A DNA stretch of 64,000 bases, from positions 372,001 to 436,000 of the forward strand of contig NZ_CP132194.1 in NCBI RefSeq assembly GCF_030718935.1, written 5' to 3'. Below, piece by piece: positions 9,491 to 18,465 of the stretch. The stretch comes from Psychrobacter sp. M13 (lineage in GTDB: Bacteria > Pseudomonadota > Gammaproteobacteria > Pseudomonadales > Moraxellaceae). The notes beneath the pieces were generated by a model. That model had not been told where the DNA came from. It saw only the letters and a list, made by a program, of their open reading frames with translations, and searched no databases. Made by a program: the position numbers and the translations under genes. Position 1 is the stretch's first letter, and every line of letters begins with the position of its first letter.

Positions 9491-10345
9491 TCAGTTAATA
9501 CCGACTGCCGCAGCCAATTGCGCAGCAGGTAGATAACCACCGATTTGCTCACCCGCTTGAGTAAAGACAGCAGGCGTACCACGTACACCGAGCGCTGCGC
9601 CGAGCTCTACTTGTTGCTGTACAGGATTAGCGCAGCTTGGGCCTTGCACATCAGCGCCCATTTTGGCCTGATTCATAGCTGCCATGCGATCTTCACTGCA
9701 CCAAATGGCCTCCATCTTAGGCACGCTCTCTTGACTGCGTGGCCAAGCTAGATAACGCACTTCGATGCCCAGAGCATTGATATCAGCCATCTCTTCATGC
9801 ATCTTACGGCAGTAACCACAGTCTGCATCCGTAAAGGCATATAATACAGATTTGGTTTCACCTACAGCCGGATAAATAATCATGTCTTTTTTATCGACGG
9901 TTTCTAGCGCTTGTTGAGCGCTATCTGCCATAAAAGCGGCGCTGATATCAATAGGTGTCGGTTCACCAACTGCGATGATCTGACCTTGAATAATATGCTT
10001 ACCTGCTTTATCTGCAAAAAACGGCGGCAGACCCTCACCCGTCACCCAATAAATACCTTCCATATCGGTAGGGGTGGCTGAAAGGATGGTCTCTTCGATA
10101 CCCGAAGCTTGCAGATTGGCTTGCAATGACTTTACAACCGCAGGATCACTGGCTTTTGCTACGCTGTCAGCTTTGATGCTTTGAGCACCCCCTATACTGC
10201 TAGCGCTATTAGTCGTTGCATCAGCAGATTTATCTGAGCAGCCGACCGCTGCAATGATCAATAAACTACTCATCACAGTACCGAGTCTATTACGGGTAAG
10301 CTTGCGAGGAGTAGTGGCAGCTTTAGCAGATAAAAATAAGGACAT
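9491..10345 (-). CDS. dsbC: Thiol:disulfide interchange protein DsbC, possible lipoprotein form
   Basis: A 284-residue periplasmic disulfide isomerase of the DsbC/DsbG family. The dimerisation half (about residues 70-150) precedes a thioredoxin fold with FTDADCGYCRKMHEEM; the active-site CGYC is at 176-179, and a second Cys pair (WCSED and PSCANP) fits the structural disulfide. The signal region is odd: a 25-residue positively charged leader, a hydrophobic core and AAVGC, which could be a lipobox with Cys36 lipidated, followed by a Ser/Ala/Asn-rich tether. E. coli DsbC is soluble. The ribosome site AGGAAA is well placed. The gene probably feeds into hom. Confidence 0.93.
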   Translation of the reverse strand: MSLFLSAKAATTPRKLTRNRLGTVMSSLLIIAAVGCSDKSADATTNSASSIGGAQSIKADSVAKASDPAVVKSLQANLQASGIEETILSATPTDMEGIYWVTGEGLPPFFADKAGKHIIQGQIIAVGEPTPIDISAAFMADSAQQALETVDKKDMIIYPAVGETKSVLYAFTDADCGYCRKMHEEMADINALGIEVRYLAWPRSQESVPKMEAIWCSEDRMAAMNQAKMGADVQGPSCANPVQQQVELGAALGVRGTPAVFTQAGEQIGGYLPAAQLAAAVGIN

Positions 10346-10830
10346 AAAATTTTCCTGTAGGCTAAGCGCCTAGATACTGATAAATAGTGATAAATGCCAT
10401 TAATAGATTCTATTGATAAGTACTAAGTGACAAATACTGAATAATGAGTACTAAGGGTCTATTAATAAAGCAAAAACAAGAGCGCAAATACACGTTTAGG
10501 GAGTAAAAGCTTTAAAATAGCTTTGAAATAATAAGGCTTTGTATATTAACATATTTTTCAAAATGACAGTCAAAAGCATATTAGCAGTCATAACTACTTG
10601 GAAATAGCAGTTACAACTACTTAGAGATAGATGCTGATTCAATAAAGTAGTTTATAGAGATACGCTATTAATAGCTAAAATTTAAAATCGTCATTAAAAA
10701 AATACATTGTTACTATTTATTCTAAGCCAATCTCCAAGTAGGCTATGATTAATCGTAGAGCGCGTAAGTTATGTTATTAGTATACATAACCATAAAACCA
10801 CTATAAATTTAATAATGTTAAGGAATAGAT
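10346..10830. other. Divergent spacer between dsbC and the DUF808 gene
   Basis: These 485 bp must hold the promoters of both divergent genes. The only clear structure is a 23-bp tandem duplication at 10583-10628. No open frame with a ribosome site and no tRNA was seen. Confidence 0.6.
10583..10628. repeat. 23-bp tandem duplication
   Basis: Two adjacent 23-bp units share 19 of 23 bases (both contain AACTACTT). They lie in the divergent dsbC/DUF808 spacer. Confidence 0.7.
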
Positions 10831-11763
10831 ATGGCAGGTGGTAGTTTATTACTCTTGCTCGATGACATCAGTATTTTGATGGATGATGTCGGTGTTATGA
10901 CCAAGATTGCAGCCAAAAAGACAGCGGCTTTGGTAGGTGATGACTTGGCATTGAATGCTGAGCAAGTGACTGGTGTCAAACCAAATCGTGAGCTGCCTGT
11001 GATTTGGGCAGTCGCTAAAGGCTCCTTTGTCAATAAGCTGATCTTAGTACCCGCAGCATTATTGATCAGTTACTTCATACCTTGGCTGATTACGCCACTA
11101 CTAATGATAGGTGGTCTCTATCTGAGTTATGAGGGTGCTGAAAAGGTTATTCACAAGTTTTGGCCTACTCTCTTGCCACATGATGAAGAACAGAACGCTC
11201 GCCTAAAAGCCAATGCTGATGAAAGTATCGATCTGGTGGCTTTTGAGAAAGATAAAATAAAAGGAGCTATTCGTACTGATTTTATTTTATCCGCTGAGAT
11301 TATAGTCATCTCTTTAGGAGCAGTTACCGCAGCTGGTGGCGATATTTTACAAAAAGCTATCGTATTATCTATCGTGTCTGTTGTAGTGACGGTTGGTATT
11401 TATGGTCTAGTCGCTGGTATTGTAAAGATTGACGATGCGGGTCTGCATTTGATCAATGATTCGGCTGTTGGTGATAGTAAGCGTAAGTTAGGTGAGTTTA
11501 TGTTATCAGCGGCTCCTAAATTGATGAAGTTCTTATCTATTGCAGGCACTATCGCTATGTTCTTAGTCGGTGGCGGTATTATCGTCCATGGTATTGGCTT
11601 TTTATATCACAGTGTAGAAGATATTGCGCATCTAACAGGAGTCTTTGAGGGACTGACTAATGCCTTATTAAATGGTGTCGTCGGTTTTGTTATCGGTGCT
11701 ATCGTTGTCGCTCTCTTTACTATCGTTGGCAAAATGCGCGGCGACGAATCTGCAGCGCATTAA
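10831..11763 (+). CDS. DUF808 family inner-membrane protein (YedI-like)
   Basis: A 310-residue membrane protein matching the DUF808/YedI family from its first residues (AGGSLLLLLDDISILMDDVG, then VMTKIAAKKTAALVGDDLA). Hydrophobic segments are visible near residues 70-105, 148-168, 178-200, 228-255 and 278-300. The central soluble loop contains LLPHDEEQN, a motif seen across the family. The function of YedI proteins is unknown. The ribosome site AAGGAAT is good and the gene ends in a strong terminator at 11830-11862, so it is a single-gene unit. Confidence 0.92.
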   Translation: MAGGSLLLLLDDISILMDDVGVMTKIAAKKTAALVGDDLALNAEQVTGVKPNRELPVIWAVAKGSFVNKLILVPAALLISYFIPWLITPLLMIGGLYLSYEGAEKVIHKFWPTLLPHDEEQNARLKANADESIDLVAFEKDKIKGAIRTDFILSAEIIVISLGAVTAAGGDILQKAIVLSIVSVVVTVGIYGLVAGIVKIDDAGLHLINDSAVGDSKRKLGEFMLSAAPKLMKFLSIAGTIAMFLVGGGIIVHGIGFLYHSVEDIAHLTGVFEGLTNALLNGVVGFVIGAIVVALFTIVGKMRGDESAAH

Positions 11764-11829
11764 GATTATAACGGTAATCCTATAGCATTGTGTTTATAGC
11801 ATTACAGCAATTGAATTTACAAAGTATAA

Positions 11830-11862
11830 AAAAGCCCCGAAACAAATAGTTTCGGGGCTTTT
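11830..11862. terminator. Bidirectional terminator between DUF808 gene and rne
   Basis: A perfect 14-bp stem (arms 11830-11843 and 11849-11862, AAAAGCCCCGAAAC) with a 5-nt loop and A/T runs on both sides serves the two convergent genes. Confidence 0.9.
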
Positions 11863-11906
11863 ACTTGCGTACTAACACTAGTGTTACTAGTAACTACTCT
11901 TAATGG

Positions 11907-14900
11907 TTAGCTATCAGTATCTGTATCATCCGTCTCTACCTTTTCAGCCTGCGTCGGCTTTTTATGCTCAGTCTTTGGCTTACGACTGCGAGCCTTTGGC
12001 ACTTTTGCAGTCGTCAAACTGAACATGCCAGTCTGTGGTAATAGCTGCTCAGCGACATTCTCAATCATGTTCTTATAGCTGGCAATAGTGGTTTTCGACT
12101 TATTACCTTGACTGTCGTCTTTTGCTAATGCCTCTGATTCTAGTGAAGAGCCCTCAGCGTGTAAAGAGCCCTCACCTGATAGCTCGGCACTTTTGGCTTT
12201 CAAGCTTGCATCAGCCTCTAACAGCTGCTCGCTTTCAGCACTGACATCGTCCGCTTGCATAGCACTAGTTAACGCGGTTGCAGCAACGTTGTGCGCATCT
12301 ACGTCATCGGCACTACCATCGATACTATCGGCACTGTCCTTTTGAGTATTATCCGTTGCAGCACTCTCTTGTGGTGACACCTCTGAGGTCTGTGCTACAA
12401 AGCTTGGATGCTGACCACGCGGATCATTGCTAGCGCGTTGAGTGATAGTGCTTGGCGCTACTGACGTCTTACCTTGATCCGCTGCAAACTGACTCACTGC
12501 TGCCGTCATTGTCTTAAAGCGACTTAGGTAATCAGCGCTCAGAGGCTGATAGCCATAATTACTAAAGTCAAAGCTAGCGCCAGAATTGTCACTATCAGCA
12601 GTCGCAGCATTCATTGCAGGCTTCGCTGGTGAGTTGTGCTCAGCAATCGCCGCGATAAAGCAATTGATCACACCGTCCTCTTCTAGACGCGCCTGTGCTT
12701 TGGCTAAGGTTGAATGAATAAATTCACCAACCGTACCACGTATAGCAGGTGCTTTGACTGATGTTTGCTCAGTTGCAGGTAGCTGCGTTTCTGACGACTG
12801 TACTTGCTGCGCCCGAACCACACGCGGATCGTTGCTGGCTTGACCGAACTTAGCGGCAGTAATGTAACGCTCAGCAAACAGCTTTTCAGGAGTCAGCGAC
12901 TGTGCTGATTGATTCGCTGGCACAGTTTCTGTCGCCTGATCTTTGTCTGTCGTTTGAGCTTTGGTGGCAGTATTAGCAACTTCACTAACGACATCTTTAA
13001 CTGTATCGACAGTATCAGTATCAGTTGCAGGCACTACAGCTTCATTGACAGTCTCTTTACTATTATCAGCAACCTGTTGCTCCGAGGGTGCAGGCTGCGA
13101 CTGGCTCTGGCTCGCAGAGCTTGTCTCAGTCGCGATATTAGCAGCACTGTCTTTAGCGGCATTGTCTTTAGCAGCACTGTCTTTAGGTAATTCAGCTACC
13201 TTTTCAGCTTTTACAGTTTCAGACTCAGTCGTTTTCTGCTCTACTTTAGCCGCTTTACTATCATCTAAAGATAAATGCACGATCTCATGCGACTTAAGTT
13301 TTGCTGGCGCCTCATTGATTTGTAGAACAACTTCATTAGGGTTCTGATTGCTACGGGCATCAGCTCGGTTGTTACTGCTAGCGGCTTGTTGACCGTTTTG
13401 CTTAGCATTATTATCAGTAGGGCTATCACTGTTTGAGCCAGTTAAGGTCTCATTACGCTCAAGCGTTCCACGTGAGCTACGTTTGCTATGCGGCTTACGC
13501 TTGCTACGTGCTTGCTCATCAGCTGTGCTAGGGTCTTTACTAGCATCGTTACTGCTATCATTTTGAGTGCTGTCTTGACGACTATTGCGACTGCGCTCAT
13601 TTTGGCGTCTATTGTCATTACGCGGCTCATTGCTACGTGTATTGCGATCATCAGATTTGACATTCGTCGCGTCACTAGTGTTGGCATCGTTATTGTCTAC
13701 GTTATTACTAGTGCTACGATTGTCTTGTGTCTCATTATCGTCACGCTGCTCTCTTCTTTGGCGCGGCTTTGATGATCTTGACTTACGTGCCTTACGTCTT
13801 CTTTTGTCATCATTACTCTCGTCATCATTATCGTTATGGCGATTATTTTGCTGACGATTGTTTTGATTATCTGAAGTTTGCTCATCACGCTGCTGATTTT
13901 GTCTATCACTTTGTTGGGTAGATGAGCTTTGAGCGTTAGCTAAAACACTGCTATCTACCTGACCAAACGAGCCTAAGCTGGTCGCCCCAGTATTCACTAG
14001 TGTTTCGATAGCTTTAGCGGCGTCCGTACTACTGACACTGTGTGCTGTTTGGGCTTGTGGCGCTTGAGCAAACAGATTGGACAACCAAGCGACGGCTTGC
14101 GGCTTAGCAGTAACAGCTGGTGGCTGCGTATTGTTTTGTGTAGCCTGATTTTGTGTAGCATTGTTTTGTTGAGTACTGCTTTGTTGAACGTTACTTTGTC
14201 GAACACTGTTAGCGACATTCGATTGAGCCTGATTGGCCACAGCCTTGTTATTGTTAGTGCTATTATTGTTACGATGCTCATTGCTATGAGTCACTGTATT
14301 GGTATTTTGACTGTTATTTCTATTATTATCTTGCTGATTGCTTGAGCGCGCGCTTTTATCTGCAATAGCCTTTAGTGGCTGGCGCGTAGGCTGCTGTTCA
14401 GGACGCGCTGAATCAGCGGTCTGCCAGTCAACATCATAGCCCAAATCGCTGTGCTCTTGGGCAGTATCAGTAATACGCTCATAGCTTGATGGCGCAAAGC
14501 CATCACGGTTAAAGTGCAATTTAAAGTTCGGCGACTCTAGATGAGCATGCGGTAGGATAGTAATACGAGTACCACTATCTTGCTCAAGATAAACTAAGCT
14601 GTCGCGCTTTTCATTTAGCAAAAAGGCGGCGATATCAGTAGGTACTTCTGCTTGTACTTCACCTTGACGCTCTTTGAGAGCAATCTGTTCAATTTGGCGC
14701 ATAATTGATAATGAGAGCGAGCGCAGATCACGAATCATACCATTGCCATGACAGCGCGGACAGATATAGCCTGTAGACTCTTCTAACGACGGACGCAAAC
14801 GCTGACGACTCATTTCCATCAGACCGAACTTGGAGATATCGCCGAACTGTACGCGAGCACGGTCATATTTAGTGGCATCAATCAGCCTTTTTTCGACTTC

Positions 14901-15959
14901 CTTTTGATGCTTATTGTCATTCATATCAATAAAATCAATGACAATTAAACCGCCCATATCACGCAAACGTAGCTGGCGCGCGATCTCATCAGCCGCTTCT
15001 AGATTAGTATGATAAGCAGTTTCAGCAACATCTGAGCCTTTAGTCGATTTGGCTGAGTTGATATCGATTGAGACTAAGGCTTCGGTCTGGTCAATGACAA
15101 TAGAGCCACCTGATGGCAGACGAACTTCACGCTGATAAGCAGTCTCGATTTGTTTTTCGATGTTAAAGCGCGAGAACATCGGCTCATAGTCGGTATATTT
15201 GCGTAATTTTTCTGCTTGTTTTGGCATAACAGCATCTATAAAACCTGCCGCTTCGATGTAAGCGTTTTCGTTATCGATCCAAATCTCAGCGATATCATCA
15301 CGCAGATAATCACGCACCGCACGAGTAACCACACCAGCTTCTTGATGCACTAGACGCGGAGAAGGGTACTTTTGATTTTGCTCTTGAATAGCTTGCCAGA
15401 TATTAAGCAGATGATTGAGATCATGCTGTAAGTCTTCTTGCGTTTTGCCGATGCCCGCAGTACGTATAATGACGCTCATACCTTTGGCCAGATCAAGATT
15501 GCTCAGCATCCGCTTCATATCTTCGCGTAACTTGCCTGAGATTTGGCGAGAGATACCGCCACCGCGTGGGTTGTTCGGCATCAGTACTAAATAACGTCCC
15601 GCTAATGACACATAGGTCGATAGGGCAGCGCCTTTATTACCGCGCTCCTCTTTTTCGACTTGCACGATCAGCTCATCGCCTTCTTTGATCAGCTTTTTGA
15701 TGTTTTCATCGCGTGGATTGCCACTTAGATATTCGCTTGATATTTCACGAATCGGCAAAAAGCCTTGACGCTGTGAGCCATATTCGACGAATACCGCCTC
15801 TAAAGAAGGCTCGACACGGGTGACATGGCCTTTATAGATATTGGATTTTTTTTGTTCGCGAGTACGGTTTTCTAGATCAAAATCATAGAGATGATTACCC
15901 GTACAAAGGGCAACACGGATCTCTTCGTTTTGAGTAGCGTTGATTAAAATGCGTTTCAT
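11907..15959 (-). CDS. rne: Ribonuclease E
   Basis: RNase E starts most mRNA decay and rRNA/tRNA maturation and scaffolds the degradosome. Residues 1-510 form the catalytic half: an S1 domain (about 35-120), the metal-binding aspartates D299 (SIDIN) and D342 (VIDFIDM), and the Zn-link CPRC at 400-403. The remaining 840 residues are disordered: a Gln/Asn-rich stretch, an Arg/Lys-rich RNA-binding segment near 720-745, acidic Ala/Ser/Asp stretches, and two ASNDPR motifs near residues 1040 and 1175. At 1350 residues it is far longer than E. coli RNase E (1061), all of the excess being in the scaffold. The ribosome site AGGAAA precedes the ATG. A long leader from the 1.3-kb spacer could support autoregulation, as known in E. 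coli. Confidence 0.97.
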   Translation of the reverse strand: MKRILINATQNEEIRVALCTGNHLYDFDLENRTREQKKSNIYKGHVTRVEPSLEAVFVEYGSQRQGFLPIREISSEYLSGNPRDENIKKLIKEGDELIVQVEKEERGNKGAALSTYVSLAGRYLVLMPNNPRGGGISRQISGKLREDMKRMLSNLDLAKGMSVIIRTAGIGKTQEDLQHDLNHLLNIWQAIQEQNQKYPSPRLVHQEAGVVTRAVRDYLRDDIAEIWIDNENAYIEAAGFIDAVMPKQAEKLRKYTDYEPMFSRFNIEKQIETAYQREVRLPSGGSIVIDQTEALVSIDINSAKSTKGSDVAETAYHTNLEAADEIARQLRLRDMGGLIVIDFIDMNDNKHQKEVEKRLIDATKYDRARVQFGDISKFGLMEMSRQRLRPSLEESTGYICPRCHGNGMIRDLRSLSLSIMRQIEQIALKERQGEVQAEVPTDIAAFLLNEKRDSLVYLEQDSGTRITILPHAHLESPNFKLHFNRDGFAPSSYERITDTAQEHSDLGYDVDWQTADSARPEQQPTRQPLKAIADKSARSSNQQDNNRNNSQNTNTVTHSNEHRNNNSTNNNKAVANQAQSNVANSVRQSNVQQSSTQQNNATQNQATQNNTQPPAVTAKPQAVAWLSNLFAQAPQAQTAHSVSSTDAAKAIETLVNTGATSLGSFGQVDSSVLANAQSSSTQQSDRQNQQRDEQTSDNQNNRQQNNRHNDNDDESNDDKRRRKARKSRSSKPRQRREQRDDNETQDNRSTSNNVDNNDANTSDATNVKSDDRNTRSNEPRNDNRRQNERSRNSRQDSTQNDSSNDASKDPSTADEQARSKRKPHSKRSSRGTLERNETLTGSNSDSPTDNNAKQNGQQAASSNNRADARSNQNPNEVVLQINEAPAKLKSHEIVHLSLDDSKAAKVEQKTTESETVKAEKVAELPKDSAAKDNAAKDSAANIATETSSASQSQSQPAPSEQQVADNSKETVNEAVVPATDTDTVDTVKDVVSEVANTATKAQTTDKDQATETVPANQSAQSLTPEKLFAERYITAAKFGQASNDPRVVRAQQVQSSETQLPATEQTSVKAPAIRGTVGEFIHSTLAKAQARLEEDGVINCFIAAIAEHNSPAKPAMNAATADSDNSGASFDFSNYGYQPLSADYLSRFKTMTAAVSQFAADQGKTSVAPSTITQRASNDPRGQHPSFVAQTSEVSPQESAATDNTQKDSADSIDGSADDVDAHNVAATALTSAMQADDVSAESEQLLEADASLKAKSAELSGEGSLHAEGSSLESEALAKDDSQGNKSKTTIASYKNMIENVAEQLLPQTGMFSLTTAKVPKARSRKPKTEHKKPTQAEKVETDDTDTDS
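13141..13185. repeat. 15-bp triple repeat inside rne
   Basis: Three 15-bp units (GCAGCACTGTCTTTA, a variant with two changes, and the first again) encode three KD-x-AA pentapeptides in the RNase E scaffold half. Confidence 0.85.
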
Positions 15960-16489
15960 AATAGTTTCCTATGAGTACGCAGAGCAACGACAAGGCTTTT
16001 GTTCAAGAACAGGAGCAAGAATAATATTAATAGATATTCAATATCAATATAATAAGAAGCGATCAAATGAATAAATAACTTAAATAGGTCAGTCAAACAA
16101 AGCTCGGTCAAATACAGGTCTGTAAAACTGATACTATTCACTCTAAAGTTCGGCTATAAGCTCAAGCGTTTAGATACCTACGAGTTCAGCTATTCTGCTA
16201 AACCAAAGCGTTATCCTAAAATAAAGATGATTATAATTTAAACCTATTTTAGCTATTTGACCGCACTATGAAGCACTGTATTTAGCTATTTAGATACTTA
16301 AATTAATTAGACAGCGTGTAAGACTGTCAGCATCTACCTTCTCAGGTTATATTTCAAAGTCACGTCACTGACATTAGTAAGTCATTATATTCAAGATAAA
16401 CTTATCTACTGACACGATCTTTCACTATATTATCAATAGCCTGTCATCCGCTATAAGTCGTAAGCTTATTGTGATTCGAGACTAAAATT

Positions 16490-16521
16490 TAGTCATTCTA
16501 TTAATTGGTCATTCTATATTA
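16490..16521. repeat. 16-bp tandem duplication
   Basis: TAGTCATTCTATTAAT is followed directly by TGGTCATTCTATATTA, in the rne-rluC spacer. Confidence 0.55.
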
Positions 16522-16761
16522 CAAAATAATAAAGGATTATCGGCTAAGGTCTCGCTATGTAAATAGTCAACGGGGCGCACTTGGCAAACGAGATAATCTT
16601 TTACAAGAGCTTAGTTATAAGCGCTTAAAGTACTAGCTTTGTAAGAGCTTATAAAATAAGAGTTTAACTATTATTATCTGTTTGGCCGCCGATATTTAGG
16701 CAGTAGAAAAATCCTAACTTTAATCTATCATTCCTTGCTCAACTGCACATATCCATCAAAG

Positions 16762-16795
16762 CTGCAAATCAAGTTGTAAAATCTGCAAATCAAGT
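16762..16795. repeat. Direct repeat with 21-bp period
   Basis: CTGCAAATCAAGT occurs at 16762-16774 and again at 16783-16795, in the rne-rluC spacer. Confidence 0.6.
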
Positions 16796-17072
16796 CGTGG
16801 TCATACGTTTAGTGAGTAAATGGAGTAAAATTTTGCTCAATAAGTAAGGCTATTGGCCTGATTTATCAAAGCATGGTTATATAAGCACTGCTATAAAAAC
16901 GTTTGTTGTCAAAAATAATGCTAATAAAAAAGCCATTAGTACAAAAAGCTATCAAAATACTGGTTTTGCTAAACAGTTAACAAAAATTTAATTAGGCATG
17001 ATCTACATATCAGTAAGATCCTCGCCCTAAAAATCAGATGAAGCATACAAAATCAGCAAAGACATCAATGAG

Positions 17073-17104
17073 GTTTTGATACCATAAAGTTTTGATACCA
17101 TAAA
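17073..17104. repeat. Perfect 16-bp tandem duplication with inverted part-copy
   Basis: GTTTTGATACCATAAA is present twice head to tail without a mismatch. It is followed at once by TTGGTATCATGAAC, in which TGGTATCA is the inverse of the TGATACCA core. The cluster lies about 190 bp before rluC and could be an operator or simply a recent slippage product. Confidence 0.8.
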
Positions 17105-17291
17105 CTTGGTATCATGAACTTAGCATCAGACTATTTAGCTGCGAAGACTACCCAGCTAAAAAATCAATAGCAATCTCTTAGCACAATAATTCACAATGAA
17201 TGATTCACGATGATTATTATTGCAAGCTCTGCTCAATTGGCATTCAACATGCTAAACTATAGCAAATCTTTAAGCAAATCCCTAACTAAAA

Positions 17292-18317
17292 ATGACAAAC
17301 TCCAAAATGACTAATGACGCACCCGTTCACGAAGCCCCTGCTATCTTCAATAGTAAAACTCGCCCACAAAGCGCTGACGACGAGATCAGCAACTTTGAAA
17401 AGGTGAATTATCTAGAGGTTACACGCCATCAACACGATCAGCGCCTAGATAATTTTTTGCTGAATCGTCTCAAAGGCTTGCCTAAGCCTCATATCTACAA
17501 GATGATCCGCTCCGATGAGGTACGCGTCAATAATAAGCGCTGTAAGCCACACGATAGAGTGCAGCGTGAGGATGTAGTGCGTATCGCGCCTGTGGTACTG
17601 GCTACTCGTGAGAAGCCTATTATCAGTACTGAGTTTGCCAAAAGCTTGCTAGCACGCGTAGTCTACGAAGATGAAGGTATGATGGTGCTGAATAAACCCT
17701 CAGGTATAGCTGTACATGGCGGTAGTGGACTAGATTTTGGAGTGATTGAAGCCATGCGCGAAGTCACTGGAAAAAAATATCTGGAGCTAGTGCATCGTAT
17801 TGATAAAGATACCTCAGGGCTGCTGATGATCTCCAAAAAGCGCTCAGCGCTTAAGACGTTGCAACAGCATCTCGTCGATAAAACCATTCAAAAACATTAT
17901 TTGTGCCTAGCTAAAGGGCAGCCAATACTGAATGAGCAACGTATTGACGCGGCATTACTGCGCTATACGCTAGCTAGTGGTGAGCGCCGAGTAAAAGTAG
18001 ATGCGCAAGACCCGCAAACCAAAGAGAGCCAAACGGATATCATTGTGCATAGCCGCTTTATGCACAATAATCAGTCTATTAGCCTAATAGAAGCTAAGCC
18101 GTTGACGGGACGTACCCATCAGATCCGTGTGCATTTAGCGCATATTGGTCATGCCATCTTAGGCGATGACAAGTATAACGTCCATGATAAGTCAGGCGTA
18201 CATCGCTTGTGCCTGCATGCTTGGCGCTTAGATATTCCAGGTTATAAGACGATTACCGCACCACTACCTGAAGATATCGTCGCCTTACTGCCAGAAGGTA
18301 CTGATCTGCCTAAATAG
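17292..18317 (+). CDS. rluC: 23S rRNA pseudouridine synthase RluC
   Basis: RluC converts three uridines of 23S rRNA to pseudouridine (955, 2504 and 2580 in E. coli numbering). The 341-residue protein has a leader of about 45 residues, an S4 RNA-binding domain (about 50-110, with RLDNFLLNRLKGLPKPHIYK), and the RluA-type catalytic domain with HRIDKDTSGLLMISK, where Asp171 is the catalytic residue, and the C-terminal GRTHQIRVHLAHIGHAILGD motif. The divergent pairing with rne is conserved in gammaproteobacteria and supports RluC over the other RluA-family members. No strong ribosome site precedes the ATG. Confidence 0.95.
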   Translation: MTNSKMTNDAPVHEAPAIFNSKTRPQSADDEISNFEKVNYLEVTRHQHDQRLDNFLLNRLKGLPKPHIYKMIRSDEVRVNNKRCKPHDRVQREDVVRIAPVVLATREKPIISTEFAKSLLARVVYEDEGMMVLNKPSGIAVHGGSGLDFGVIEAMREVTGKKYLELVHRIDKDTSGLLMISKKRSALKTLQQHLVDKTIQKHYLCLAKGQPILNEQRIDAALLRYTLASGERRVKVDAQDPQTKESQTDIIVHSRFMHNNQSISLIEAKPLTGRTHQIRVHLAHIGHAILGDDKYNVHDKSGVHRLCLHAWRLDIPGYKTITAPLPEDIVALLPEGTDLPK

Positions 18318-18339
18318 GCTTAGTCACTATTCGGTAAAA

Positions 18340-18370
18340 CATAAAGCCAAGCTAATAGCTTGGCTTTATG
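18340..18370. terminator. Hairpin after rluC
   Basis: A perfect 14-bp stem (CATAAAGCCAAGCT and its complement) with a 3-nt loop lies 23 bp after rluC. The T run after it is poor, so termination may be partial. Confidence 0.65.
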
Positions 18371-18388
18371 TTCAGTCTTATTCCTACT

Positions 18389-18443
18389 TACTGATATTAT
18401 GTTATTTACTGATATTATTTTATTTACTGATACTATCTTTATT
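18389..18443. repeat. 18-bp unit repeated three times upstream of HAD gene
   Basis: Units at 18389-18406, 18407-18424 and 18425-18443 all begin TACTGATA and end in TATT or TTATT. The first two differ at one position (G/T) of 18. The array ends 10 bp before the AAGG ribosome site of the HAD gene, so it fills the promoter or leader. Confidence 0.85.
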
Positions 18444-18465
18444 TCAGCGTTCATAAGGTTTGTTT

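Larger units (their letters stand above)
15960..17291. other. Long divergent spacer between rne and rluC
   Basis: This 1332-bp stretch is the largest non-coding region here. It is AT-rich and contains no reading frame with a ribosome site and a familiar product. It holds tandem duplications at 16490-16521, 16762-16795 and 17073-17104. The half next to rne is the likely place for a long rne leader. No tRNA or recognisable small RNA was seen. Confidence 0.7.

Noticed and set aside
12961..14345. Several open frames of 64-128 codons opposite to rne
   Set aside because: They lie fully antisense to a long low-complexity coding region, lack ribosome sites, and have compositions that mirror the Ser/Asn/Gln repeats of rne.
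15956..16141. A 61-codon hydrophobic frame overlapping the rne start on the same strand
   Set aside because: It has no good ribosome site, ends within rne, and has the Leu/Ile-rich look of translated AT-rich spacer.
18389..18443. CRISPR-like array
   Set aside because: The units are adjacent without spacers, are only three, and no cas genes are present.
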